Assembly: GCF_029962485.1 (NCBI RefSeq)
Contig: NZ_CP073638.1
Coordinates: 2,604,001-2,668,000 of the forward strand
Direction: 5' to 3'
DNA from: Burkholderia cepacia
GTDB taxonomy: Bacteria > Pseudomonadota > Gammaproteobacteria > Burkholderiales > Burkholderiaceae
Length of the DNA: 64,000 nt
Each line of letters begins with the position of its first letter. The stretch's first letter is position 1. Below the pieces are notes generated by a model. It did not search any database, was not told where the DNA came from, and saw only the letters and a list, made by a program, of their open reading frames with translations. Position numbers and translations under genes: made by a program. Shown here piece by piece: positions 8,943-18,235 of the stretch.

Positions 8943-8998
8943 GCGCCGTGCAGGCCGATTCATCCGATTCCCCTGTTTTCATCCGTTCGAGATCATCG

Positions 8999-10114
8999 AT
9001 GCAGATTCGCACCACGCCGCTCCTGTCGCCGTCGATCGGCACGCAGCGCACGCTGACGAGCTTTCATTTCGGGCCGGCCGATTCCGGCCGCAAGATCTAC
9101 CTGCAGGCCGCACTGCACGCGGACGAGACGCCCGCGATGCTCGCGGCGTTCGTGCTGAAGCAGCGCCTCGCGCGGCTCGATGCCGAAGGCCGGCTCGCGG
9201 CCGAGATCGTGCTCGTGCCGGTGTCGAATCCGGTCGGCCTCAATCATCATCTGCTCGGGCAGTTCATCGGCCGTTTCGACCTCGCAAGCGGCCGCAACTT
9301 CAATCGCGGCTTCCTGCCGCTCGCGGAGATCGCCGCGCGGGCGCGCGACCGGCTCGGCGACGACGGCGAACGCAATCGCGCGATCGTGCGCGAATGCGTC
9401 GGCGCGGCGCTCGACGACATCGCGCCGCGTACCGAATTCGACGCGCTGCAGCTTGCACTGCTGAAGCTGTCGCACGACGCGGACGTCGTGGTCGACCTGC
9501 ATTGTTCGCTCGAAGCAGTGATGCACGTGTACACGAGCGATACCGCATGGCCGGACATCGAGCCGCTCGCGCGTTATCTCGGTGCGGAGGTGTCGCTGCT
9601 CGCCGAGGATTCGGGCGGACATGCGTTCGACGATGCGCATCACCTGCTGTGGTCGCAGTTGCGGCAGCATTTGCCGGAAGGCACGCCGATGGCGGCCGGC
9701 ACGGTGGCCGTGACGGTCGAGTGCCGTGGTCAGCGCGACGTGACGTATGAGTACGCTGAACGCGATGCCGGCGCGCTCGTCGACTATCTCGTGTGGCGCG
9801 GCGCGGTGCACGGCGAACGAACGCCGCTGCCGCCGCTGGCCGCACCGGCCACGCCGCTCGCGGGCAGCGAGCAGTTCTACGCACCGGTGAGCGGGATCCT
9901 CGTGCATCGCGCGGCGATCGGCGCGACGATCCGCGCCGGCGATGCGCTGTTCGATATCGTCGATCCGCTGACGGATGCGATCACGACGATTTCGAGCGGT
10001 ACCGACGGCGTGTTCTACATGCGCCGCGCGATACGTTTCGTGACGGCCGGCGCACCGCTCGGCCGCGTGACGGGTACGGTGCCGGTGCGCAAGGGGATGT
10101 TGCTCGGGGCGTGA
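8999..10114 (+). CDS. Succinylglutamate desuccinylase/aspartoacylase family protein
   Basis: A 371-residue M14-like zinc deacylase. The zinc ligands are visible as H40 and E43 in LHADETP and H168 in VVDLHCS. GRNFNRGF (98-105) is the substrate-carboxylate binding loop and E241 in VTVECRG the catalytic base. After about residue 280 a lipoyl-like beta domain follows (FYAPVSGILVHRAAIG, AGDALFDIVDPLTDA), as in AstE/AspA homologues of this length. It should remove an acyl group from an N-acyl amino acid. With the binding protein just upstream it forms a likely uptake-and-deacylation pair, but the substrate is unknown. The ATG at 8999 overlaps a GATCATCGATG context with only a weak ribosome-binding site. 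Confidence 0.84.
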   Translation: MQIRTTPLLSPSIGTQRTLTSFHFGPADSGRKIYLQAALHADETPAMLAAFVLKQRLARLDAEGRLAAEIVLVPVSNPVGLNHHLLGQFIGRFDLASGRNFNRGFLPLAEIAARARDRLGDDGERNRAIVRECVGAALDDIAPRTEFDALQLALLKLSHDADVVVDLHCSLEAVMHVYTSDTAWPDIEPLARYLGAEVSLLAEDSGGHAFDDAHHLLWSQLRQHLPEGTPMAAGTVAVTVECRGQRDVTYEYAERDAGALVDYLVWRGAVHGERTPLPPLAAPATPLAGSEQFYAPVSGILVHRAAIGATIRAGDALFDIVDPLTDAITTISSGTDGVFYMRRAIRFVTAGAPLGRVTGTVPVRKGMLLGA

Positions 10115-10120
10115 GCGGCG

Positions 10121-10220
10121 TGGTGTCCTACAGGCTCATGGAACAGTTTCGTTCTTGTCAAATTGACCGCGTTGCCACGCATCACTAGATTGTGCTGCGC
10201 GGAGTTCGCTCCGTGTTCCG
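10121..10220 (+). repeat. Intergenic repeat, copy A (promoter module of the candidate sRNA)
   Basis: About 100 bp with a diverged second copy at 15335-15430. Shared blocks in the same order are TGGTGTCCTAC, TTTCGTTC, TCACTAGATTGTG, TGCGCGG and CGTGTTCCG. Both copies keep a sigma-70-like promoter with a 17-bp spacer. Neither copy is coding in a convincing way. Confidence 0.7.
10163..10191 (+). promoter_or_regulatory. Sigma-70 promoter, copy A
   Basis: TTGACC at 10163-10168 and TAGATT at 10186-10191 are separated by exactly 17 bp. Transcription would start near 10198. The same pair (TCGACC-17-TAGATT) is kept in the second copy of this repeat at 15375-15403, while the spacer sequence differs. 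Confidence 0.6.
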
Positions 10221-10282
10221 TGAGAAGAACGCTGGAATCAAGTGGAGTTGATACGGGCAGCCCTGGGTTGCCCGTTTTTTTT
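10198..10282 (+). ncRNA. Candidate small RNA of about 85 nt
   Basis: A well-spaced promoter (10163-10191) is followed only 60-70 bases later by a strong intrinsic terminator (10253-10282), with no open reading frame in between. The predicted RNA begins with a GC-rich hairpin closed by a UUCG tetraloop (10199-10214, arms GCGGAG and CUCCGU). A single-stranded middle follows, then the terminator hairpin with a run of eight U. This is the architecture of a stand-alone bacterial small RNA. It lies between the deacylase gene and a convergent LysR pseudogene, so it could instead be a 3' UTR product, but the dedicated promoter argues against that. I do not recognise it as a named RNA. Confidence 0.5.
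10253..10282 (+). terminator. Rho-independent terminator
   Basis: Stem ACGGGCA (10253-10259) pairs with TGCCCGT (10269-10275) around a 9-base loop and is followed by an uninterrupted T run to 10282. It terminates the candidate small RNA, and possibly read-through from the deacylase gene. Confidence 0.8.
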
Positions 10283-10291
10283 GTGGTGCGC

Positions 10292-11237
10292 TTACGGCAA
10301 CGCACTGAGGCGAAGGTCGTGAAACAGGTCGTAGACGAGCGTGCGCAGCCACTGATGCCCTTCGTCACGCTGGTAGCGTTCGTGCCAGAACTGCGCGATG
10401 TCGGCCGGCGCCGTGTCGAACGGTAACGGCACGGCACGCACGTCCTGCAGCCGCGACAGCACGCGGGCGAGGCGGCTCGGAATGCACGCGACGAGGTCGC
10501 TCGACGACACGATGCGTTCCAGTCCGAACGAATGTGCGAGCTGCAGCACGACATGGCGTGTGCTGCCGGCATGCGGCGACAGCGCATAAAGCGCCGCTTC
10601 GAAGTGCGCGTGGCTGCCGGCCGTCGGCGTGTAGCTCACATGGTCGGCCGCGAAGAACTGCTCGGCTGTGAGCGTCGCCGATCGTCGGATGGTCGTTGCG
10701 CACGAGCGCCACGTAGGTTTCGTGGAACAGCCGCTGCTGATGGAAATCGGCGTGCAGCCCGGTGAACATGCCGAGCGCGAGGTCGATCTGCCCGAGCTTC
10801 ATCATCTGCTGTGCGGCATCGAGCGGCGGATCGGCCGTGACGATCCGGATGCCGGGTGCCACCTGGCGCAGGTGCGCGACGAGTGGCGGCATGAAGATCG
10901 CCTGCCCGAGATCGCTCGTGTACAGGCGGAAGGTGCGGGTCGACGTGGCCGGGTCGAATGCGCGGCCGGCCTGCAGCGCGGTGCGCAGCGAGGCGAGTCC
11001 CTCGTCGACGCGTGCTGCAATAGCGTCCGCGCGCGGCGTGGGCTGCATGCCGTCGGCCGTTTTGACGAACAGCGCGTCGTCGAACAGCGTGCGCAGCCGC
11101 TTCAGCGCGTTGCTGACCGACGGTTGCGTGAGGTGCAGCGCGTCCGCCGCGCGGGTCGTGCTGCGTGTGCGATACAGCACATCGAACACGAGCAGCAGGT
11201 TCAGGTCGATGTTGCGCAGATCGGGGTCGTGTTCCAT
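10292..11237 (-). pseudogene. LysR family regulator, frameshifted
   Basis: Two overlapping reading frames together encode one LysR protein. The first frame, from ATG 11235-11237, gives MEHDPDLRNIDLNLLLVFDV, a complete HTH (RAADALHLTQPSVSNALKRL) and the start of the effector domain through ALVRNDHPTIGD. At about 10672 the frame is lost. The continuation EQFFAADHVSYTPTAG to FHDLRLSALP is in a second frame down to 10292. One extra base (or two missing) between GDA and TAEQ restores a normal protein of about 315 residues of the NahR/NodD-like group. It is divergent from the gamma-resorcylate decarboxylase gene and was presumably its regulator. It is either a recent inactivation or a sequencing error. 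Confidence 0.8.
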
Positions 11238-11379
11238 CGCGTCGGTCGGTAGGCGGGTATAGATGCCGTGAATGACGGTATTCAACGCCGCAATTTAACA
11301 GGGCGCCGCGGTCCTCCTATGCTGGTTCCGATACGCCGCGCCACAGTGGCGCGGCGGCCCGGACATCACAGGAGGCAGC

Positions 11380-12360
11380 ATGCGGGACAAGATCGCACTC
11401 GAGGAGCACTTTGCCACGCCGGACACGATCGGCGATTCCGAACACTACTTTACCGCCGACATCTGGCCGGCGCGACGCCGTCAGCTGCTCGACGTGCAGG
11501 AGGAGCGCGTCGAGCGCATGGATGCATGCGGGATCGGCTACGCGATCCTGTCGCTGAACGCGCCGGCCGTCCAGGCGATCACCGACACGGGCCGTGCGAT
11601 CGACGTCGCGCGGCGCGCGAACGACCTGCTGGCCGAACAGGTCGCGCGCCGGCCGGACCGCTTCGGCGCGTTTGCCGCGTTGCCGCTGCAGGACCCGGAT
11701 GCCGCCGCGCGCGAGCTGGCGCGTGCGGTGACCGAACTCGGTTTCAAGGGCGCGCTCGTCAACGGCTTCTCGCAGATCGGCCACGCCGACAACGCGACCT
11801 ACTACGATCTGCCGCAATTCCGGCCGTTCTGGGCCGAGGTTGCGCGGCTCGACGTACCGTTCTACCTGCACCCGCGCAATCCGCTGCCGAGCCAGCAACT
11901 GGCGATCGAAGGCCATCCTTGGTTGATGGGGCCGGCGTGGGAGTTTTCACGCGAAACGGGTGTGCATGCGCTTCGCCTGATCGGCAGCGGCCTGTTCGAC
12001 GAGCACCCAAACCTGACGGTGATCCTCGGTCATCTCGGCGAGCTCGCGCTGCACAACATCTGGCGCACGTCGCACTGGGCATCCCCGAACGGCAAGAATC
12101 CGATGGGCGTGAAGGCGAAGCGATCCTTCATCGATACGTTCCGCACGCATTTCTACGTCACGACGAGCGGCAATTTCCGCACGATCGCGATGCGCAACGC
12201 GATCGACGAGATCGGCAGCGACCGCGTGCTGTTCTCTGCCGACTATCCGTTTGAATCGATGGAGGAGGCAAGCGCATGGTTCGACGCCGCCGAGATCGGC
12301 GACAACGACCGGGAGAAGATCGGGCGGGACAACGCGAAGCGGCTGTTCCGGCTGGACTGA
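11380..12360 (+). CDS. Gamma-resorcylate (2,6-dihydroxybenzoate) decarboxylase-like amidohydrolase
   Basis: A 326-residue amidohydrolase-superfamily decarboxylase that should interconvert a dihydroxybenzoate and a dihydroxybenzene plus CO2 in the cytoplasm. The metal site of the family is intact: E8 and H10 in ALEEHF, H164 in FYLHPRNPLP and D288 in FSADYPFE. The catalytic H218 lies in LGHLGE. Long stretches (LSLNAPAVQA, PDRFGAFAALPLQDPDAA, ALVNGFSQ) match what I remember of rhizobial gamma-resorcylate decarboxylase. The related 2,3-dihydroxybenzoate or salicylate decarboxylases remain possible. GGAGG precedes the ATG. It is followed by an aromatic-acid permease and a porin in the same direction, and a (now frameshifted) LysR gene diverges from it. 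Together they form an aromatic-acid uptake and decarboxylation cassette. Confidence 0.85.
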   Translation: MRDKIALEEHFATPDTIGDSEHYFTADIWPARRRQLLDVQEERVERMDACGIGYAILSLNAPAVQAITDTGRAIDVARRANDLLAEQVARRPDRFGAFAALPLQDPDAAARELARAVTELGFKGALVNGFSQIGHADNATYYDLPQFRPFWAEVARLDVPFYLHPRNPLPSQQLAIEGHPWLMGPAWEFSRETGVHALRLIGSGLFDEHPNLTVILGHLGELALHNIWRTSHWASPNGKNPMGVKAKRSFIDTFRTHFYVTTSGNFRTIAMRNAIDEIGSDRVLFSADYPFESMEEASAWFDAAEIGDNDREKIGRDNAKRLFRLD

Positions 12361-12591
12361 GAGGCGCGGGCGTCGCCGATTCGTCGGAACAATCCGGCGA
12401 TATGTGGCGGCACGCGGTTCGGCGGTATCGAATGGAGTTCGCAGTGCGAATGAATGATTGAAGTTGATCGGGACGATTGGCAACGGCCGCGGCAGACGGG
12501 CGTGCCGCGTCGTCCGCCGCGGCCGATGCCCGATGCACGGACCCGGCGCAGGCCGCCCGGTCCGTCAGGATAAAACGAAGGAGACACCCTC

Positions 12592-13941
12592 TTGCAACCC
12601 ACACCCACATTCGACGTGCAGCGCTGGATCGACGCGCTGCCGTTCTCACGCTTCCAGCTGGCGATTGCCTTGCAATGTTTCGCCGTGGTTGCGCTCGATG
12701 GTCTCGACACAGCGCTGATCGGCTTCGTCGTGCCCGCGCTGCGCGGCGACTGGCATGCCGGTACGGCAGGCATCACGCTGCTGTTGGCGTCCGGCCTGGT
12801 CGGTCTCGCGGCGGGCGCGTTCCTCGCCGGGCCGCTCGGCGACCGGTTCGGCCGCAAGCGCCTGCTGGTCGGCTCGGTACTGTCCTTCGGCCTCTTCAGC
12901 ACGCTGTGCGCGATCGCGCCGGAGATGCATTCGCTGACGGTGCTGCGTTTCCTGACTGGCGTCGGCCTGGGCGCGGCGATGCCGAACGCGATCGCGATGA
13001 CGTCCGAGTACAGCCCGCGCGCCCGCCGTGCGCTGGTCGTCACGACGATGTTCTGCGGTTTCACGTTCGGATCCGCGGCGGCGGGATTCATCGCCGCGCA
13101 CGTGATTCCGCGTTACGGCTGGCATGCGATGTTCGTCATCGGCGGCGTGCTGCCGATCGCGCTCGGGCTCGTGATGCTTGCAGCGTTGCCTGAATCGATC
13201 CGTTTCCTGATTTATCGGCGCGCGCCGGCCGCGCAGATCGCAGTGGTGCTGCGCCGCATGTCGCACGATGCGCCGGACGGCGCGCAGTGCTTCGTCGCGG
13301 ACGAGCCGGCGAGCGTCTCGGCGCGCTCGCCCGTGTCGCAACTGTTCGCGCGGCCGCTGCGGTTCGGCACGCTCGCGCTGTGGTGTGCGTTCTGGATGAA
13401 CCTGCTGATCGTCTATCTTGTCACCAACTGGCTGCCGAGCCTGTTTCGCGAAGCGGGCTTCGATCTCGCCCAAGCGGCGATCGTCACCGCGATGTTCCAA
13501 CTGGGCGGCACGGTCGGCGCGATTCTGCTCGGGCGTGCGATGGACCGTTTCAATGCGTACGCGGTGCTGGTGGCTGCCTATCTCGCCAGTGCGCTGTGCG
13601 TGTTCCTCGTCGCCTGGCACTACGACGACCTGCCGTCGCTGTGCATCGGCATCTTCGGAATCGGCTTCGGCGTCGCCGGCTCGCAAACCGGGGCCAATGC
13701 GCTCGCGGCCGATTTCTATCCGACCGGCAGCCGTGTGACGGGCGTGAGTTGGGCGCTCGGTGTCGGCCGGCTCGGCGCGATCGCGGGCTCGTTCGTCGGC
13801 GCGCTGGTGATGGCGAGTGCGATGGGGCTGTCGGGCGTCTTCATGATGCTGATCGTGCCGATCGTCTGTGCCGCCGTCGCGATCGGTGCGATGGGGCTGC
13901 GTTACACCCGTGTGGGCGGCTATGCGAAAGCCGTCGAATAA
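12592..13941 (+). CDS. MFS transporter, aromatic acid:H+ symporter (AAHS) type
   Basis: A 449-residue permease with twelve predicted spans. The N-terminal cytoplasmic helix ends in FSRFQLAIALQC, and span 1 contains ALDGLDTALIGFVVPAL. The loop GPLGDRFGRKRLLV is the MFS signature and RFLTGVGLGAAMPNAIAMTSEY the span-4 motif of PcaK/BenK relatives, which bring benzoate-type acids in with protons. It starts at TTG 12592, which has AAGGAG (12578-12583) 8 bases upstream; no better ATG is in frame. Its place after the decarboxylase gene predicts a hydroxybenzoate as substrate (inference). Confidence 0.85.
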   Translation: MQPTPTFDVQRWIDALPFSRFQLAIALQCFAVVALDGLDTALIGFVVPALRGDWHAGTAGITLLLASGLVGLAAGAFLAGPLGDRFGRKRLLVGSVLSFGLFSTLCAIAPEMHSLTVLRFLTGVGLGAAMPNAIAMTSEYSPRARRALVVTTMFCGFTFGSAAAGFIAAHVIPRYGWHAMFVIGGVLPIALGLVMLAALPESIRFLIYRRAPAAQIAVVLRRMSHDAPDGAQCFVADEPASVSARSPVSQLFARPLRFGTLALWCAFWMNLLIVYLVTNWLPSLFREAGFDLAQAAIVTAMFQLGGTVGAILLGRAMDRFNAYAVLVAAYLASALCVFLVAWHYDDLPSLCIGIFGIGFGVAGSQTGANALAADFYPTGSRVTGVSWALGVGRLGAIAGSFVGALVMASAMGLSGVFMMLIVPIVCAAVAIGAMGLRYTRVGGYAKAVE

Positions 13942-13981
13942 GCGCAAGCGATCGCATTCCCCACGCAACGAGGAGACCCCG

Positions 13982-15103
13982 ATGCAGACGTCGGAACGCC
14001 GCGGCCGCGCGGCCATGATTTTAGTCATGCTGAATACTGTGGCAATAAGCGCCGCCCATGCACAGAGCAGCGTGACGCTGTACGGCAGCCTGGACGCCGG
14101 CGTTGCGTATGTGAACAATCGCGCGGGCAGCCCACAGGTCGCGATGCTGCAGGGCGTGATGCAGCCCGACCGCATCGGCTTTCTGGGCAACGAGGAACTT
14201 GGCGCCGGCTGGCGCGCGGTGTTCCGGCTCGAGAACGGCTTCGCGACCAACACGGGCGCGCTGATGCGCAGCGGCACGCTGTTCAATCGGCAGGCGTACG
14301 TCGGATTGTCGTCGGAGCGGGCCGGGACGATCACGCTTGGCCAGCAGACCGCGTTCAACTATGACTGGCTCGCGCCGATGGGCAACGGCTTTCAGTCGTC
14401 GAACCTGCTTGCGGCGCATCCGGGCAACCTCGACGGGCTGGTCGAGACGACGTCGGCGCAGGAGAGCAATGTCGTGAAATACCGATCTCCCGCGTTGTCG
14501 GGGTTGAGGGTCGGACTGCTGTTCGGGCTCGGTGGCGTGCCCGGCAATTTCTCGAGCGGACGCATTGCGGGGGCCGGTATCGATTACGTGAACGGACCGG
14601 TCGGGCTGGCCGCCGCTTACGTCAACGAGCACGACCGCGCGCTCGGCCCGATGCTCGGCGATACGACCGCGGGCCTCGGCCTGTCGACGTTCCGGGGGCG
14701 CCCGGCACTGTCGTACGTGGCTGACAAGGTTGAGAACGCGGGCATCGGCGCACGCTACGACTGGGGCAAAGTGCGGCTGCACGCGCTGTACACCTACGTG
14801 AGGCTGAAGGCCGGCACGCAGACGGATTCGTACCGCACATTCGACGCGGGCGCCACGTGGCAGGCGACGCCGGCCAATGCCGTGGGCGGGGGACTGTCGA
14901 CGACGTCGTTCATCGGCCGCCGCTATCTGTCAGCCTCGCTAGGGGATGTGTATGCGTTGTCGAAGCGTACGCAGGGGTACCTGCATGTGATTGCGCAGCA
15001 GGCGACGGGGAGCACGGCGGCGCGCGCTGCTATCTTCGCGATCGGCGCGTCGGGCACGCAGCGGCAGCTTGCAATTGTCGCGGGTATTCATCACTTGTTT
15101 TGA
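13982..15103 (+). CDS. Outer-membrane porin, Burkholderia/Neisseria type (gram-negative porin family)
   Basis: A 373-residue trimeric-type porin. The signal peptide ends at ISAAHA, and the mature protein begins QSSVTLYGSLDAGVAYV, the hallmark of beta-proteobacterial porins. RIGFLGNEELGAGWRAVFRLENGF and FNRQAYVGLSSERAGTITLGQQ are the conserved early strands, and the protein ends on an aromatic residue (HHLF) as outer-membrane barrels do. The ATG at 13982 follows GAGGAG. It is the third gene after the decarboxylase and permease and probably gives outer-membrane passage to the same aromatic acid. The start of the signal peptide (MQTSERRGRAAMIL) is longer than usual. Confidence 0.88.
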   Translation: MQTSERRGRAAMILVMLNTVAISAAHAQSSVTLYGSLDAGVAYVNNRAGSPQVAMLQGVMQPDRIGFLGNEELGAGWRAVFRLENGFATNTGALMRSGTLFNRQAYVGLSSERAGTITLGQQTAFNYDWLAPMGNGFQSSNLLAAHPGNLDGLVETTSAQESNVVKYRSPALSGLRVGLLFGLGGVPGNFSSGRIAGAGIDYVNGPVGLAAAYVNEHDRALGPMLGDTTAGLGLSTFRGRPALSYVADKVENAGIGARYDWGKVRLHALYTYVRLKAGTQTDSYRTFDAGATWQATPANAVGGGLSTTSFIGRRYLSASLGDVYALSKRTQGYLHVIAQQATGSTAARAAIFAIGASGTQRQLAIVAGIHHLF

Positions 15104-15443
15104 GCGGGCAGTAGCGAGCCGCTGTCGACGGCGGGTGTACGGCGTTCGCTCAACCGTGGGTTGCCACCCGTTCTGAAACCGTCTGTTCCACCTGACGAAC
15201 ATGCGGAGCGTGACGCTGATGCACTCGCCGAGGTGGCGTGAGGCGGCGTGGAGCGCGGCGAGCACGCGCCGCTCGACCGCGCGTCGGGCACGGTGCTGGT
15301 ACGAGCTAGCATGGTGCTTGGCGTGTGGGCGGTATGGTGTCCTACCGGTGCAGCGCAATTTCGTTCGTGTCAGATCGACCGGGTCTTGTCCCCTCACTAG
15401 ATTGTGTTGCGCGGTTATTTTCGTGTTCCGCGGAGGTGACCGC
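15104..15443. other. 340-bp gap between porin and DUF1016 remnant
   Basis: I see no gene here. Its right third (15335-15430) is copy B of the intergenic repeat whose copy A is at 10121-10220. The rest is high-GC sequence without recognisable coding or hairpin structure. Confidence 0.5.
15335..15430 (+). repeat. Intergenic repeat, copy B
   Basis: Diverged copy of 10121-10220 with the same order of conserved blocks. It includes TCGACC (15375-15380), a 17-bp spacer and TAGATT (15398-15403). Here it stands directly in front of the truncated DUF1016 gene instead of a short hairpin RNA, so it may be a mobile or duplicated promoter cassette. Confidence 0.65.
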
Positions 15444-15908
15444 ATGGGCAACAGGACGCTTTCCATGACAACCGCGAAAAAATCTGTCGTGCCGGCCGGC
15501 TATGCCGGCGTCCACGGTGGCATCGTCGAATTGCTGGAGGCCGCACGCCATGCGGCAGCCCGCAAAGTCAATGCGCTGATGACGGCGAGTTATTGGGAAA
15601 TTGGTCGCCGCATCGTGGAGGCCGAACAGCAGGGGCGGCGGCGTGCAGGTTACGGCGAGCAGTTGATCGAGCGGCTGGCGAGTGACCTCACCGGACGGTT
15701 CGGTCGCGGGTTCAGTCGCCAGAACTTGCAGCAGATGCGGTCGTTCTTCCTGACCTGGCCAATTCGCCAGACAGTGTCTGGCGAATCTTCCCCGGTATTG
15801 GTACACCTGTGCCGGCTCGGTGCTGGCGACGATACCGGGCGCCGATGCCGCGCCGCCCGTGTCGAAGAACCGGCGGGGCGGCGACGGATTCATCGTTGCC
15901 GAGCGTGA
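15444..15908 (+). pseudogene. DUF1016/YhcG-type nuclease, N-terminal fragment
   Basis: The first 110 or so residues match the N-terminal domain of DUF1016 (YhcG) proteins: VNALMTASYWEIGRRIVEAEQ, then RAGYGEQLIERLASDLTGRFGRGFSRQNLQQMRSFFLTWPIRQTVSG. Full-length members are about 330-360 residues and continue with FPLPWSxYVRL and a C-terminal PD-(D/E)XK nuclease domain. Both are absent here. After SGESSP the reading frame drifts into arginine-rich sequence and stops at 15908, so the gene is a 3'-truncated remnant. GGAGG lies 7 bases before the ATG at 15444, and the repeat copy B supplies a promoter. Confidence 0.7.
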
Positions 15909-15918
15909 CAGCTCGTAA

Positions 15919-16707
15919 TCACCCCCGCCGCGCCACCAGCTCCGACACCGTCTGCGCGGCCTGCTGCAGCGGCCCGAGAAACTCCTTCACCATCTGCTTC
16001 GCGGTGTGGCGCTGCGCGTTGCCGCTGATGTTCATCGCCGCGATGATCTGCCCGCGCCGGTTGCGGATCGGCGCGGACAGCGACATCAGGCCCACTTCGA
16101 GTTCCTGGTCGACCACGGCCCAGCCCTGCTGGCGCACCTGCGCGATCGTCGCCTTCAGTTCGACGAGATCCGTGATCGTGCGCGGCGTATGCGCGCGGAT
16201 GCCGCTCTGCGCAAGCGTTTCGTCGAGCGCAGCGTCGTCGAGCGCGGACAGCAGCACGCGGCCCATCGACGTACAGTACGCGGGCAGCCGGCTGCCGATC
16301 GACAGGTTGATCGTCATGATCTTGTGCGTCGGCACGCGCAGCACGTAGACGATCTCGGTTCGGTCGAGCACCGCGGCCGAGCAGCTTTCGTGGATCTGCG
16401 CGGACAGCTGCTCCATCACGGGGTCGGCCAGATTCCAGAACGGCATCGACGTGAGATACGCGAATCCGAGCTCGAGGATCTTCGGCGTGAGCCGGAACAG
16501 CCGGCCGTCGGCCTCGACATAGCCGAGCGTCTGCAGCGTGAGCAGGATCCGGCGCGCGCCCGCGCGCGTGAGCCCGGTGGCCGACGCGACTTCGGTGAGC
16601 GTCTGCTCGGGGCGTGTCGCGTCGAACGCGCGGATCACCGCGAGGCCGCGTGCGAACGACTGCACATAGGAGTCGCCGGGTTTCGTCTGAGTGTCTTCGG
16701 TTGTCAT
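15919..16707 (-). CDS. IclR family regulator, PcaR/PobR-like
   Basis: A 262-residue IclR-type regulator. The N-terminal winged helix contains SYVQSFARGLAVIRAFDATRPEQTLTEVASATGLTRAGARRILLTL, the wording typical of the PcaR/PcaU/PobR subgroup that senses aromatic catabolites. The effector domain has SCSAAVLDRTEIVYVLRVPT, LPAYCTSMGRVLLSALD and GLMSLSAPIRNRRG. The ATG at 16705-16707 (MTTEDTQTKPG) fits the subgroup's short leader. It diverges from pcaF across a region with two palindromes (16819-16826 and 16840-16858), so it probably activates or represses pcaF in response to a beta-ketoadipate pathway intermediate. Confidence 0.86.
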   Translation of the reverse strand: MTTEDTQTKPGDSYVQSFARGLAVIRAFDATRPEQTLTEVASATGLTRAGARRILLTLQTLGYVEADGRLFRLTPKILELGFAYLTSMPFWNLADPVMEQLSAQIHESCSAAVLDRTEIVYVLRVPTHKIMTINLSIGSRLPAYCTSMGRVLLSALDDAALDETLAQSGIRAHTPRTITDLVELKATIAQVRQQGWAVVDQELEVGLMSLSAPIRNRRGQIIAAMNISGNAQRHTAKQMVKEFLGPLQQAAQTVSELVARRG

Positions 16708-16818
16708 GAGCGCCAGGAATGTCGTGCAGCCGAGAAGATAGCGCATGGGGCCTGACACGCCAACCGCGCGGCGGACCGCGTGCTTGACAGGTCGTCCCTG
16801 CACTCCCTATGATGCGTT

Positions 16819-16858
16819 GAACGTTCGATACACGATCTTATGTTCGTATATAGAACAT
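16819..16858. promoter_or_regulatory. Probable IclR-type operator region of pcaF
   Basis: The perfect 8-mer palindrome GAACGTTC (16819-16826) is followed by the inverted repeat ATGTTC-N7-GAACAT (16840-16858). Both lie in the divergent spacer between the IclR gene and pcaF, 75-115 bp before pcaF. The shared GTTC/GAAC half-sites suggest that one regulator binds both. Confidence 0.55.
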
Positions 16859-16933
16859 TTAAGCGCATCCCGGCGGGCAATGCAAGGGGCGCGCCCTGTT
16901 CATTTCCCAGCCTTCCTGGGACCGGAGACACTG

Positions 16934-18136
<1,203 letters not shown>

Positions 18137-18195
18137 TCGGCGTGACGTGGTGAAGCGGCCGGACATGTGCCGCTTCACCGCCGTTCAGCTTCGCA

Positions 18196-18233
18196 ACGAT
18201 GGGCGGCACGAGGAGTCTCGTGCCGCCCATCGT
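18196..18233. terminator. Strong hairpin between convergent genes
   Basis: A perfect 17-bp stem (18196-18212 with 18217-18233) closes on a 4-base loop GAGT. It lies between the ends of pcaF and the DUF523 gene and can act in both directions. No T-run follows on either side, so it is a less classical terminator. Confidence 0.6.
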
Positions 18234-18235
18234 CG

